Source: Ctenosaura bakeri
Taxonomy: Eukaryota; Chordata; Lepidosauria; Squamata; Iguanidae
Direction: 5' to 3'
NCBI GenBank assembly: GCA_948474755.1
Contig: CAOLHI010001670.1
Span: forward strand, 1 to 64,000
DNA: 64,000 nt
The notes under the pieces are model-generated. The model was not told the origin of the DNA. It saw only the letters and a list, made by a program, of their open reading frames with translations, and ran no database searches. The translations under genes and the position numbers were made by a program. This document shows positions 12,385 to 24,200 of this stretch, in pieces (the stretch's first letter is position 1; the number at the start of each line of letters is the position of its first letter).

Positions 12385-12553
12385 AGCAGAGACCCTGAAG
12401 ACCAGGATTTGATTCCCTGCTTGGTCATGGAAACCCACTGGGTGACCTCGGGTGCATCTCACACACTCAGCCCCAGAAAACCCCATGATAGGTTTGCGTT
12501 ACGGTCTGCGTAAGTCAGAAATGATTTGAAGGCACACAACAACAACAACAACA
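12385..12553 (-). mobile_element. tRNA-like SINE, reverse strand
   Basis: Reverse complement of the (GTT)n SINE: it ends in (AAC)n at 12537-12553. Before that come GTAAGTCAGAAATGATTTGAAGG, the CCCCATGATAGGTTTGCG block and CATGGAAACCCACTGGGTGAC. Confidence 0.75.
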
Positions 12554-13195
12554 AGAGCAAAGAAGGAAGTGACAGTGACATCATTTCCTGTAATGCACAC
12601 ACCCTAGAGATGGAAAATTTCCAAAAAAATTTGAAGCTGGTAGTGATGGGGGAGAGACAGGGTTTTTTTGGTTTTTTTGTTTTAGAGAAAAGGGAAAATT
12701 TCAGAAAAATGGAAAAATGCAATATTAATGCCTCCTTTATAGACTGAAAGTCACTTTGTTACTTTAGAACATACAATCCATTATATATAACTTTGTCTGA
12801 CATAAAAGTATTATATCTAACATACTAAAAGTACAGTTTATTTGGAATTTAATTACATATTAAACTTTTAAAAATATTCATTCATTCATTCATTCATTCG
12901 CTACAAATGGAGGTACAAGAACTTGCACTGTAAAGAACACCTAAACTATATGGAACCTCTTTGTTTTTGCCAGTTTTAGGAACAGTCAAAAATCCTCAAT
13001 TAAAAACAGGATAAAACATCAGTTCTTTCTCTTCAGTATTCTCTGTAGTGTCAAGCACACGTAATGCACTCATTTCCATAAAATGAACAAGAAGAGGAAA
13101 CCAGTAGCATATGTCCATTGTGCAATGGTGGACATTTGCCCCATAGGCATAGTAAATTCTGACTGAGGAATTATAATAACCTGATACTATACATA
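12554..13195. other. Intergenic with (ATTC)n microsatellite
   Basis: A short (ATTC)n array lies at 12877-12899, in otherwise AT-rich sequence with no gene signal. Confidence 0.5.
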
Positions 13196-13626
13196 GGCCC
13201 TTTTCGCATGTTACCTGTTTGCGCGACGGGTGAGGGCATCTCGCTCAAGAAGCCTCCTCCGAAACGCTGCCGCTTCCCCGCTCCTTCCTACCGCAGGTTG
13301 CTTTCTGTTAGTGCGACCGTCGCGTTAGCGCCCTGCCCCTTCCTTCCGCAGGGCAGTGTGGGAACTGTAGGCTGCGCTGGAGGAAGGAAGCACGACCGGC
13401 CCGGCTTGCCGATGCACCGCATGGCAGGTAAGTGTGCGAGGGCGCCGCGAGCATTGCGCGAGCATGGGGCATTTTCGGCTTAAAGCCAAAAATCAAAAAA
13501 TGTGCGTGCACCCTGCTTCAGCCTCGTGAGCGTCGCGCAAGTGGGGGTGCGTCATACGGAGCGACGCTCCCATTTGCGCGACGCTCAAGGGGCCCTTCGC
13601 AACAAAAAAACCATGCGAAAAGGGCC
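13196..13626 (-). mobile_element. Long CpG-rich MITE, group A, inverted copy
   Basis: Ends are GGCCCTTTTCGCATG and CATGCGAAAAGGGCC, with identical ATA triplets on both sides (13193-13195 and 13627-13629). The module order is reversed relative to 6514: TTACCTG next to the left end, CTTCCGCAGGGCAGTGTGGG, GCAGGTAAGTGTGCG, then a CATTTTCGGCT...AGCCAAAAAT palindrome and the GCGCAAG / CTTGCGC-type inverted pair. This is the best-preserved member of the group. Confidence 0.85.
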
Positions 13627-13744
13627 ATAGTCTTACACAAAAGTCTTCTTCTTACATAGATTTGAGAAATTATTTTTGGGCAGTAAATATGTGAATACCT
13701 TGTCTTAAATATTTTATTCATCATCTATGAGACCATATTCCACA

Positions 13745-13899
13745 GGCCATTTCTGCACTACACTCTTATAGTGCAATTATCGTACTTTCAACATCCTATG
13801 GAAGCCGAGCAGCCCCTCCCAAAACTGCAAACCCCAGGATTCCATAGGATGTTGAAAGTGGAATAATCATGCTATAAGAGTGTAGTGCGTAAATGATCC
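13745..13899. mobile_element. Hairpin MITE, PIF/Harbinger-like
   Basis: Left end GGCCATTTCTGCACTACAC. The right end GTGTAGTGCGTAAATGATCC has lost the GGCC. The arms hold TTCAACATCCTATGGA and TCCATAGGATGTTGAAAGTG. Confidence 0.75.
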
Positions 13900-15150
13900 C
13901 AGTCCATGTTTTTCAATTTTCTGGAAAGATGGCTTCAGGCAAAAAAAAAATATGAGGAAATAATATTTTCTCATTTAATTTTTTTGCTGGTTTTTCCAGG
14001 GGTTCACGTCTTTAACACAGGCACACACCTTTTGTTCCAGGGACATTTCAGGCAAAAATAGGGACTATATATATATATTTATATATGCATGCTATATACT
14101 ATTTATATACGGATGCTAGTATCCATAGCAGCATGCTAAATCTGTGAAATCCATGGACACAGAGAATAGCTAAGTGCCTGTACACATCATGAACAATGAC
14201 CATCCTATCAGTTCACCCTGAATTCTTGAAGAAAAACAACAGCAAAGTATTAGTCTAGTTCTACTGTAGCTGTTTCACACCAAGCAGTTGGATGGATTAA
14301 AAACCCCAGATTTTTTTGGAAGACCAATTGTCCTTAGGATTCTGACCAAAGAATAATTACAAAAACAAAATCTCTGTGTCTGTGGAAGGAAACTGGTTAG
14401 GAACTAAGGAAGCTTCCTTATACTGAAACAGACAGATGATCATCTAGCTCGACATTTATTATGCTAACAGTGGCACATCATGGTCTGCAGAGTCTTTCAT
14501 AGCCCTGCCTTAAAGTACTTATATCAAGGAAAGACCCCTGGAATTCTAGAGAGCTACACCTCCTTGAAATGTAGAAAATCCTGAACTAAAATGACCAATG
14601 GTCTCTCTGAGTCTAAGGCAGGGCTCCAACCAAGGCAGTGACCGTCTACATACATACAAAGCATGTACTGTAGATTACTACTTCTCTGTAGCTGTTCAAG
14701 AATGTCGGGATGAGGCAAAACATGAAATCCCTGTCCTGTACTTTAGACACCAGAACACTGCTTTTAGGATTAGGCAGCAGAAATGCACAACACAAAATAG
14801 GCTTGTTTCTTTGTTGTAGAGGAAGGTGATATAAACTTTTACTTACAGGGTTCTAGGAGGCATGGAGCAGTTATTTATGGGTAGCATTCAAATAATCTTA
14901 TTCTGATTAGATTTCTCTTATGATGTCATGAAGCCATCTTGTTTCTTTCACTCCAGAGTTCCTATTATGACATCACTTGCTGAACATCAGGCAGAAGCAC
15001 ACTAGAAAGAGAGAATGGATACCACTTTGACCTTGCCCTATTGAAAGTGAGGTTTTTCTTGTGTGTGCCGTTTTGGTTTTTTGCTGTCTGTAATAATACA
15101 GAAGAACCCAACATAGAACCTAGCCCAGTTCTCACTTCATCTTCTCAATA
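13900..15150. other. Upstream region of the SUN-domain gene
   Basis: An A/T microsatellite-like patch lies near 14068-14110. This interval should hold the promoter and any 5' untranslated exon of the gene starting at 15151, but I see no clear TATA box, CpG island or acceptor-defined leader. The frame at 14598-14819 has no recognised domain. Confidence 0.35.
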
Positions 15151-15275
15151 ATGAATAGGAAACGCTCTGTGCGAAGAAGTCCTGAACAGCGAAAGCAAGT
15201 CGTTCAAGATAATCCAAACGTTTCTGATGATAACCCCAGTTGTTCAACAGGATCAGGTGGAATTCCACCAAAAAG
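15151..15275 (+). CDS. SUN3: SUN-like gene, coding exon 1
   Basis: It encodes residues 1-41 plus two bases. It starts [16 protein letters not shown], a basic nucleoplasmic tail, then an acidic/Ser-rich stretch. The donor is AAAAG|GTAGAA; reading on would hit a stop at once. The leftover AG joins a T from exon 2 to make Ser. The ATG has A at -3 and is the first in this frame. Confidence 0.75.
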
Positions 15276-18200
15276 GTAGAAAGGCTAATTGTAGGTTTGT
15301 GTATGGCTATCCCAGAGAACAGACAGAACGAAATTCCAAAGAAAGAGAAAAGCAATGCTTACCTTTATAATGGTGGGATAATATATAAATCCACTTGTGA
15401 AGGGATAAGTGGGGATTTTGTTATCTCTGACAATGTGCTAAGAGTTGGAGAGAATGTTATCAATATTCTATTTTCCCAAATCTTTGATCAGGTGAAGCTC
15501 TGTAGTAAAGTCTCCCATGAAAAGGGGGTTGACCAAGTTGCTGTCAACAAACAAATTCTCATATGGGTATGCAAGTGTCATAGAAAGTTGCCATTTGCTA
15601 AGCAGCTGTTTTTAATCAGCAGTTTATTTTAAGACTAAACTCATTTCCGCACTACACTCTTATAGTGCGATTATTCCACTTTCAACATCCTATGGAATCC
15701 TGGGGTTTGCAGTTTCGGGAGGGGTCGGGTGGCCCCTCTTGAAACTGCAAACCCCAGGATTCCATAGGATGTTGAAAGTGGAATAATCGCGCTATAAGAG
15801 TGTAGTGCGGAAATGGCCTAATAGCAGATAAGCTGTCCAAAATATGGTTTGATGTCAATTACCAGTTTTCCAGTTTGCCATATGCAATTATAGAGAAGCA
15901 TCTGATGCGTTCTAGAAAGCTCATTCTATTTGTACATGGGGACATATGAGGGTCTAACTATCCAGGCCAGATCCTGTGTAAAGTGTACATGCGCCCTAGA
16001 GCAGTGCTTCTTAAGTTGTCTGATGTGGGAGACTGGCAGGATTTTCCCCAGTGGCTCAGAGACCAGCTTCATATTTGTGCATGTTGAATGTATCTCTTTG
16101 ATGGAAACCAGCTGTGGATTCACAGCAAATCACTCATGGAATGGCATCAGTCCATGGACCATCATTTTGAAAAACACCGCCTGAGAACTTTCTCGTCAGA
16201 TTTCTTGGTAGTCAACAGGGATTCTGCCACAAATGCAAACAATGCAAATTCTGCAACCATTCTTCTAGCAGACAAATTTATGTGGAGAGAATTCCCTGGG
16301 TGTAGTAAAAAAAATGTAAAACAAAATATTGACTTAGGAGATGTAGGAACCTAGCAACAGAAGTTACAATAGCTAAGGATAACCTGGGATGGAGATATGT
16401 TCTGCAGCTAGCAGTCCTAATGAGCAAAGGTAGTAATGGCTAAAGAAATAAACTGTGCATTTATTTTAAGGACTCCATTATAGATATAAACGTTCTTTAA
16501 AGGTAAACTGAGCTAGTTTTACATTTGGCAAAAAAAAAGAAAAGAAGAGGGTGGGAAGAGAAGAGGTGGAAAGATCTGGAAAAAAAATCAGTTTACATCT
16601 CAGAGAGGTTAGAATATGTGGATAAAAGATAAGGAGACATTGGCTGGCATTCTCTTAGTGAGATACACATGTGTAAGTTGTGCTGTACATGATAGATAAA
16701 TTCACCAGAGCACACCAGTCATATTCTGCGGACTGCAGGGGGAGTGGAGTGGTGCTACAGAAACATTATGGATTGCTGTTGCACATTGTGCATTACAGGT
16801 ACAATGTAGACTGAGGTTGCACATTTCACAATCATAGCCAGTAAATGACTTGTGTTGTGCAATGTTGCTGTTCTGCATGGGTGTTGTATAGGTCTTGGAT
16901 AGCATGTTTCTGCATATGAATATTTATGCTGTGCTGAGGGGACTTTGGACTGCAGACTTTGGCTCACTGAAAACTACTTAACCCTATTACTGCTGATCTC
17001 TTCAACATCTTTAACTCTTTAAGTGCTGAGTGATGTTCGCTTTCCAACAATCCATGGAGGGTTTCCTTTTGATTTAAAAACATTGTAAAAAGTTTAAACA
17101 GAGAGTATTAGAACCATAGGATGAAATTACTTTGATAAGAGTAGGGCTGTATGGCCTAAATCCAATTTACTCCCGGTCAGAGTAAACTCAATGGATAATT
17201 AGAAAGTTTTTAAAGTTAATGTACATATAGGTTCTGTTGATTTAATAGGTTTACCCTAGTAATCTACTAAAAATTCAATTTAGGCCACTATGTTTAAAAC
17301 AAAGAAAACGCAGTATAGCTTCTCTTTCAGAAATCTTATTCACTTATAATATCTGTATGCTCATCCTTCCTTCAAGGAGCTCAAGACAACCTAATACCCT
17401 ATCATCCCCTCCCCCTGTGAGTTTTTAATGAGCGATAGATCATTCAAGAAGGGAATGAACCTGCAAAGCCATCTCTGAGTATTTCTTGCCTACAAAAATC
17501 CTATGAAATCTCCATAAATTAACAGGCAACCTGAAAGCATACACACATACACATGTGTGCACACACACATCATTCAGAGGTTGGCCTACAAAAATATCAC
17601 CCAGCTAGCTTTATGGCTGAGTGGAGAATTCTGTGTGTGTCTCACCATTTCTAGCCCTACACTAAACCACTGTGCCACACAGGGCTTCCTTGACCCCTGA
17701 AAACCTCATGCACTAGAATAAAAACAAATAAAGCCAAGGCCAAGATCTTGCATCTACAGTACAATAATGGAACTCCATTGCTTTAACTACATATGGCCAT
17801 ACCTGCCTCCCCCGAAAGGACCTTACATTTTCAGCCAGGCAGCACTCCAGCTGAAGGGCTTCTGAGGGGCTGCAAATTGGGGCACCGAGAAATTGGGACA
17901 TCTGAAGAACTTTCTCCGTCGTTGGGCAAGTTGAGAACAGGAAACGGAGAAACTCTTTGGGGTCCTGCTGTGGCTGTTTCTCTCCATGTGACTTGGAGAG
18001 CATTTCAGACATCATATCCAGCCCCCTGACTGGCAGCATTTCAGAAAACCTTCAGTTGGAGGACTGTCAGGCTGAAAAAGTAGGTTTTAGGGATCATGTT
18101 TGTTTGTTTGTTTTAAATATTTTTATCATAATTACACTATTAACTTTCTCTTCTTTCTTTGTAGCTCTATGAAATACTGCTAAAGTCAATATGAAAAGTA

Positions 18201-21200
18201 ACTGTGATAAAGGACAACCCTCTCTAGTTCCTCCTTGTATATCACAAAGTTTTGCTGTCTCACCATTAGTCAAAATCTGTGCTTTCTGCAATGAGTATAT
18301 TGCTTTAATCCATGTAATAAAATTTTGGCCAAAGTTCATCCTTTCCAATATTTCAGTCATAAATGACCAAGTCATTTAGCAAAAGCCTTTTCTGCATCCA
18401 AAAATAGTAAAGCCACCTGTTTTTCATTATGAGTCTAAATATTATAGTATATCTATTGCACATCTTGTTATTGCCCCACATCAGTCTTTTTGGTAGAAAT
18501 CCAGATTGATCTTCATGTATTACTTCTTCAAGGGTCTTCTTCAGACTTTCTGCTGAAATTAGTATAAAACATCTTATATCATTATTCAAAAGAGAAATAA
18601 GCATGTTGTTGGGTAACCCTCCATATTTTAGTAATGGGATATGTAGTAGGAGTTAAGTGCAGCTTGCTTGTAACAAGGTATAAGAACCAGAGATGGTTAG
18701 ATAAACAAAAGCTAGAAATGCACTGATAAGCATAGCCAGGCTGCACCAAGACTTCAAGGTCTCCTGTGGGCGGGAAGATGTACTCTTTATATTTTATGTT
18801 TTGAATCTTGCTAATTGCCTCCAGTTCGCTCACTGAAGTCCTGCCCGATATATCATGCTCCTAATAAATAGTGTTTAAGCACTGTTCTATTTGTGTGTGT
18901 GAATTCAGTTCATGACACATGTAATTCTTAGGATATACCATATTGCATTCTTCTTTTAGTATCAAAGTTATATTTGCATTACATCAACTGTCTAGAACTT
19001 TCCCTGTATTTATAATTGAGTTCATCAGTTCTTGAAATGTTGAAATGAAATTTTTCTTCTAAGCTTTTAAAGTAGATTGCTGACAGGTCATCTGGTACCA
19101 GAGTGTTCCCTATCTTAGGCTATTTCCGCATAGGGTGAGGGAATTGCCCCGCGTTGCTACTTACCAGATCTTCTGGCTCCCTGGTCCGGTCCAGGCTCCT
19201 CTGGAGCAGTGCATGGTCGTCGATCCGCACTGCTCCGGCGTCCAAAATGGCAACTTCCGCTTGGTTGTGGGTCTTGACCAACCACTGAAGCTCGCCAGCC
19301 TAAAGCCCATCCTTGGCAGATCGCAGGCTCACATTGGTGCAAGCCTGCGAATCTGCACAAGGGAGCAGGCTCGCACTGGCGCGCTCCGTGCTTTTGAAAA
19401 ACCAGAAAAATCAGGTCTTTCAAAAGCACACTGGAGGACCACTTAGGGTTGTTCCGGAGCAGACTGAGGTGTGGATCTACACTAAGTAATCTGGACCCAG
19501 TCCACTCCAAGGTGCAGACGTCCTCTGTGGAGGACACACTGCACCGTTTTAAATACCCCGTGTGGAAATGGCCTTAGTCTTCTTGACAGCTTCTACCATT
19601 TCTGCTAATTATATTGACATTTAAACTCTTCCTTTGCATATCTCAAGTAACTGGCAGGTTCTGTAAGTCCAGATATTTTTCAATCTTTTCCATCAAAACA
19701 TGTGTTGAATTTTTTTTAAAAAAACTTTTTTATTTTGTCATTATCTGATGTCATTTTCTTACCATTTTGTATCTTCAAGATCTTCTTCTTCTCTCTGTCT
19801 TTCCTTAACTTACAGGCAAGCTGCTTTCCTAGTTTATTTGCAGATACAAAATATTTTTGCCTGGTATATCTCACTTTTCTTTCTATTTCATGGACCACAT
19901 TCATAGAAATTTATTTCTGCGAATGTTTTATTCCCTCCATAAGTGATGATTTAGATGGATTCTACTTTAATTCTTCTTCTTGATTTCATCCAAAATGTTT
20001 GGCTTCTTTCGTTGTCTTTTTCTTTTTAATTCAACGTTCTGTTGCATAAAGAAACTTCTCATAACTGCTTTACTTGCATCTCAATCAAATCAGTCTAATA
20101 TCTATACCTTTGTTCATATCATCCTCAATTTTTAAAGTCTCTTTTGCCTTCCAGAGTGCTTCCTCATTCTTTAATATGTCAGCATTTAATCTCCAATTAA
20201 ATTGGCTATGTCTCTTCTTAGAAAATCAAAACTACCGGATTATGATCAGAAAGTGTTTTTGGTAAAATTTCCATATCTTTAATCAAAAGATGCTCATCAA
20301 ACTTTACATTGTGTGAGTTGTGGGTTATTTTATGAGCCCCTGAGGTTTATTGAGAGTTAGGAGTAAGATATCATGTACACTTCTTTAATTTTTTAATTTA
20401 ACATTTATTTGCATATATTTACATACTACTTGTGTTCAAAACTTTCAAACCAATGCACTTACACAAAATTTAAAACAGACATGTGCACAGAATACAAATA
20501 TAAATTCTTTCTGAACTCTATTTATCTTTTTGAACATCAAGTATCATTTAAAGGCAAGAAGTGCTGAAGTTATAACAGTAAGGTTGATCAGCTGATGGAG
20601 CCAATGGTCAACTAACAAATCATAGATATCCTCTGATTAACCTTATCCTAGATAATAGATATCCTTTGATTAACCTTAACCTTATCCTTATCCTTTGTGA
20701 GTAGATAAAACATGCTACTAGGGGGTGTGCTTTTTATGCCCCCCCTCAGGCCAAGCTGCCATTCAATTATTATTTTTATTATTATAAAGAAAAAGGAACA
20801 ATACATAACAGAATAAAACAAAAACACCACGTGAATAACATAAATGTGAAAAAGAGAAAAATTACAACACAAATAGCTTACATTACTATTTCTCTCCAGA
20901 TCCTTTATCATCATATTCAACACCAGGTGCCACTCAAATTGGTGCTGTGCCATTGAATTTTGGAAGGAGTGGCAGCAAAAAGAACACAATTGTTCTTTTA
21001 AAATAAGCTATGTGAGGGATGGGGAGTAGGCTATCTTTCTTGAACTTTAGCGTTTTTTGGGGACAGCCTTCAATTAAAAAAAGTTTTGACAGATCTTCGG
21101 ACAGCTGACCACTTTTTAAAAATATCTTTATCAATAACACACATTTGAAATGTATAAAATATATTAAATGTATAAAACTACCCATGGGGTTATAATAACA

Positions 21201-24200
21201 ACATAAATACAGAAAAAATGACACACACACATTAAACACCACCACCCACCACTAAATTAAATATCAAAGTTGTCTAACATTAACACAACACTAGTTCTAA
21301 AAAACACTAAGGGGAATATAGGTATCCAACCCTACTTAAATGGATATAGTACTAGTAATAAATGTACTTCCTCTGGTTAAATATATATATTAAAAAACTA
21401 CTTCTGCATTATATAATCACTATAATCACTACTAATTTTCAAAACCAAAAGGTGAGACTATTTCCCCTGGATTTTCTCAAAAATATCATCTCATCCCAAT
21501 CTTTCTCAAATTGACATATATTTTGATCTTTGATTAAAATAGCCAGCTTATCCATTTCGGCCAAATCTAGAAGTTTCAGCAACCATTCTTCTTGTGTTGC
21601 AATATGTGATTCTTTCCATTTTGGGGCATACAGTATTCGAATCACTGTGGTCATATATTGGAAAACTCTTCTCAAATCACTATCAAACATATCCATCAGA
21701 TTCAACAGGAACAGTTCTGGTTTCAGTTGAATAGATACTTTACTGCTTTTTATCTTTTAGTTGGTACCTGCGCAACTCCTCTGACACTTCCTCCAGAAAT
21801 TCGATGTCTTTATCTCGACTGACTTCAAATGATGAAGAGGAGGAAGATGGAGGTAAGTTAACAGAAAAATATTAAGTAGCTGGTTTACCACTTTCTGAGT
21901 TGAGTCAGAGAGATAGACAGAGTCTCTGCATGATAGGGCTTATAGGTTTCTGGATGCAAATAATCTAAGACTGTCTGTGGAACCAATTAAAATTTAAATC
22001 AACATGTACAAACTTAATGGGAGTATTGACTTCCATTACATACTCAAAATCCAAGTTATTTGTTTGTTTGATCATTATTGTTGTGTGTCTTCAGGTTTGG
22101 TTTATGGTGACCCTATCAAGGGTTTTCTTGGCAAGATTTCTTCAGAGAGGCTTTTGTCATTGCTGTCCTCTGAGGCTTAGAAAGCATGATTTACCAAAGG
22201 CCCCCTGAGTGGGCTTCCATGGCTGAATGATGATTTGAACTCTGGTCTTGCAGACCCAGTCCAAGAGCATACTGGGTCTTGCAGTCACCCTCCTATGGCA
22301 TTTGTCACTAAACAAATGAACATTATTGTGCCATTTCCCCCTCTATCTCCTAAACTGATGGTCTAATCCAGAAACTTTGGATCACAAATGTTCAACTGTA
22401 ACAACAATGAAGGAAAAGAACAAAAAAATGGGATGGAGGCGAAAGCTAGTCTGCTTTTCAGATTAGGCGTGTTTAAATTTCAGACAGAAATATGCAGTCC
22501 TGGGGGCTGGTGATGCCTGACTAATGAGATCACATTTCTTTACAGGACATCCATCAGACAGATGCCCAATGGTATTTACGAGAGAAATCATTGCAAGAGA
22601 GACTAGCTCTAGCACCTTGTTATCAAGCTTATCTACAGCATCTCAGCAGAGTGTGATAAGTATGCATCCTGTATCTTTAGACATGAATCTTTAGACTTCC
22701 AGATGAGGCTCTGATTGTGGATCACTGTGCCTTATTCATGGATTTTATATAAGGTGTCTAGGTGACATTTGTGTTGTCCCATTGCTTCTTCCATCTTTTC
22801 CATTTAAAACTGAAGGCGGAGAGACAAACTAGCTGCACGTCATCTTTTGATTGGTAGCACTAAGAGAAAAACTTTCTGAATGTATAGTGTGCTCAGCTTT
22901 CCACCACTGAAGATATTTGAAAGAGAATAGTTGGCCTTTGGTCAAAGATGCTGCTACTATAATAGAAAATCACCGAAGTCACTGAAACAGCCGGAATTGG
23001 CTCCTACATCACAGGATCTTCTGGGTTTCAGTCTGAGCTGTAAGGAAGATATCCAAAGTCTGAAACTTACTATGAAATAGATTCAGCATGTTGGACGGAT
23101 ACCCCCTTTAAAGTTCTGAATTTAATAAATGCATTACCTCAATGACATGGAGGCCATCAGCCACCAAAGCTTTCAGCTCATATTCCATTATTCTGTGATG
23201 ACTGATTGCTGCTTTTTAAGAGAAGTGAATAATTTTTTTATTGTTTGTGTCTCTGTTTACTGAAGATTTGTGTGTGTCTTTATTGAGGAACTTACTTGTG
23301 GACTGAGCTAGCCAGAGAAAGCTTCCAAGAGTCTTCTTCACTTTTTGTCTTTCCCAAATGAATACCTAACTTTGTACAGAAAAATCCCCCTGATTGGCTG
23401 GTGTATTTGCTGTTATGATTCTTTTCACGCTACCTAAGAATAGCACTATGATTCCATTTTAACTGCCTTGGCTGCATTCCATGGTATCCTGGGATTTGTA
23501 GTTTGGCCCAAGGTACTACAACTCTCTGGCTGAGAATTTTAAATACTCCTCCTTTGTCTGCAAAGCCCAGGATTCCATACGATGGAACCATGACAGCTAA
23601 AGTGGAATTGTAGCTCTATAATTGCATTTGATGAATATATCACTAAGTGATCAGAGCTCAGAAAAGCTACTTTCATAAACTATAGGTCCAGCATAACAGG
23701 GGAGGATTTGGGGACTTACAATCTAAAAGAGTAACCTTTTCAAGTTCTATGAATGACAGTTTTAACTGGGTTGCTTGTTTTAGTCTGCTTCATATAGTTA
23801 ACTAATTTTACCTGGAGAGGGGGAAAGCTGGGCCTGCTGGTTTGTGGCTCAGACCACATATGCATTCCTTGAGTTATGGCAGGAGGTATCTTAGACCTTC
23901 TGTATGCTAAGTTTTTGAACTGCATGGCTCTTCTTGCAGAGCTATAGTCCAATGAACTGTGCAGCTGGTAACTGTGAATCTGGAAGTCCTCTGTCTGAAT
24001 CTTGCATCTGAAATTGCTCTCTTTTAGGCCCAGCCAAACATATGCAGATAAGAGATAATAATACTGACTGACCTTGCAGGTTTGCCATAAGGTTAACATT
24101 TGTCTAATGCATCTCTCCTGGTCTGAGCACTTAAACACTTTGTGATTTTATTTTCCTTCCCAGAAACCATATGCAGCTTTCCTGGCTTAATACTAATGGC

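Larger units (their letters stand above)
18099..20330 (-). mobile_element. L1 LINE fragment, reverse strand, with two insertions
   Basis: Reverse-strand translation of 18094-18604 gives L1 reverse-transcriptase signatures: [10 protein letters not shown], then [20 protein letters not shown] and [20 protein letters not shown]. Sequence at 19590-20330 looks like the upstream endonuclease part of ORF2, again reverse. It is broken by frameshifts and by a solo LTR (18607-18917) and a MITE (19118-19573), so it is dead. It lies in intron 1 of the SUN-like gene, antisense to it. Confidence 0.75.

Noticed and set aside
15240..15632. A 130-codon frame starting in SUN exon 1.
   Set aside because: It is in a different frame from the SUN protein and runs into intron 1; no domain.
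17713..18039. A 108-codon reverse-strand frame upstream of the L1 piece.
   Set aside because: No recognisable domain or splice context, and the facing strand is open as well.
23740..24138. A 132-codon reverse-strand frame in SUN intron 3.
   Set aside because: No domain; the sequence looks like old SINE-type repeat (GTCCAATGAACTGTGCAGC and CTTGCAGGTTTGCC blocks).
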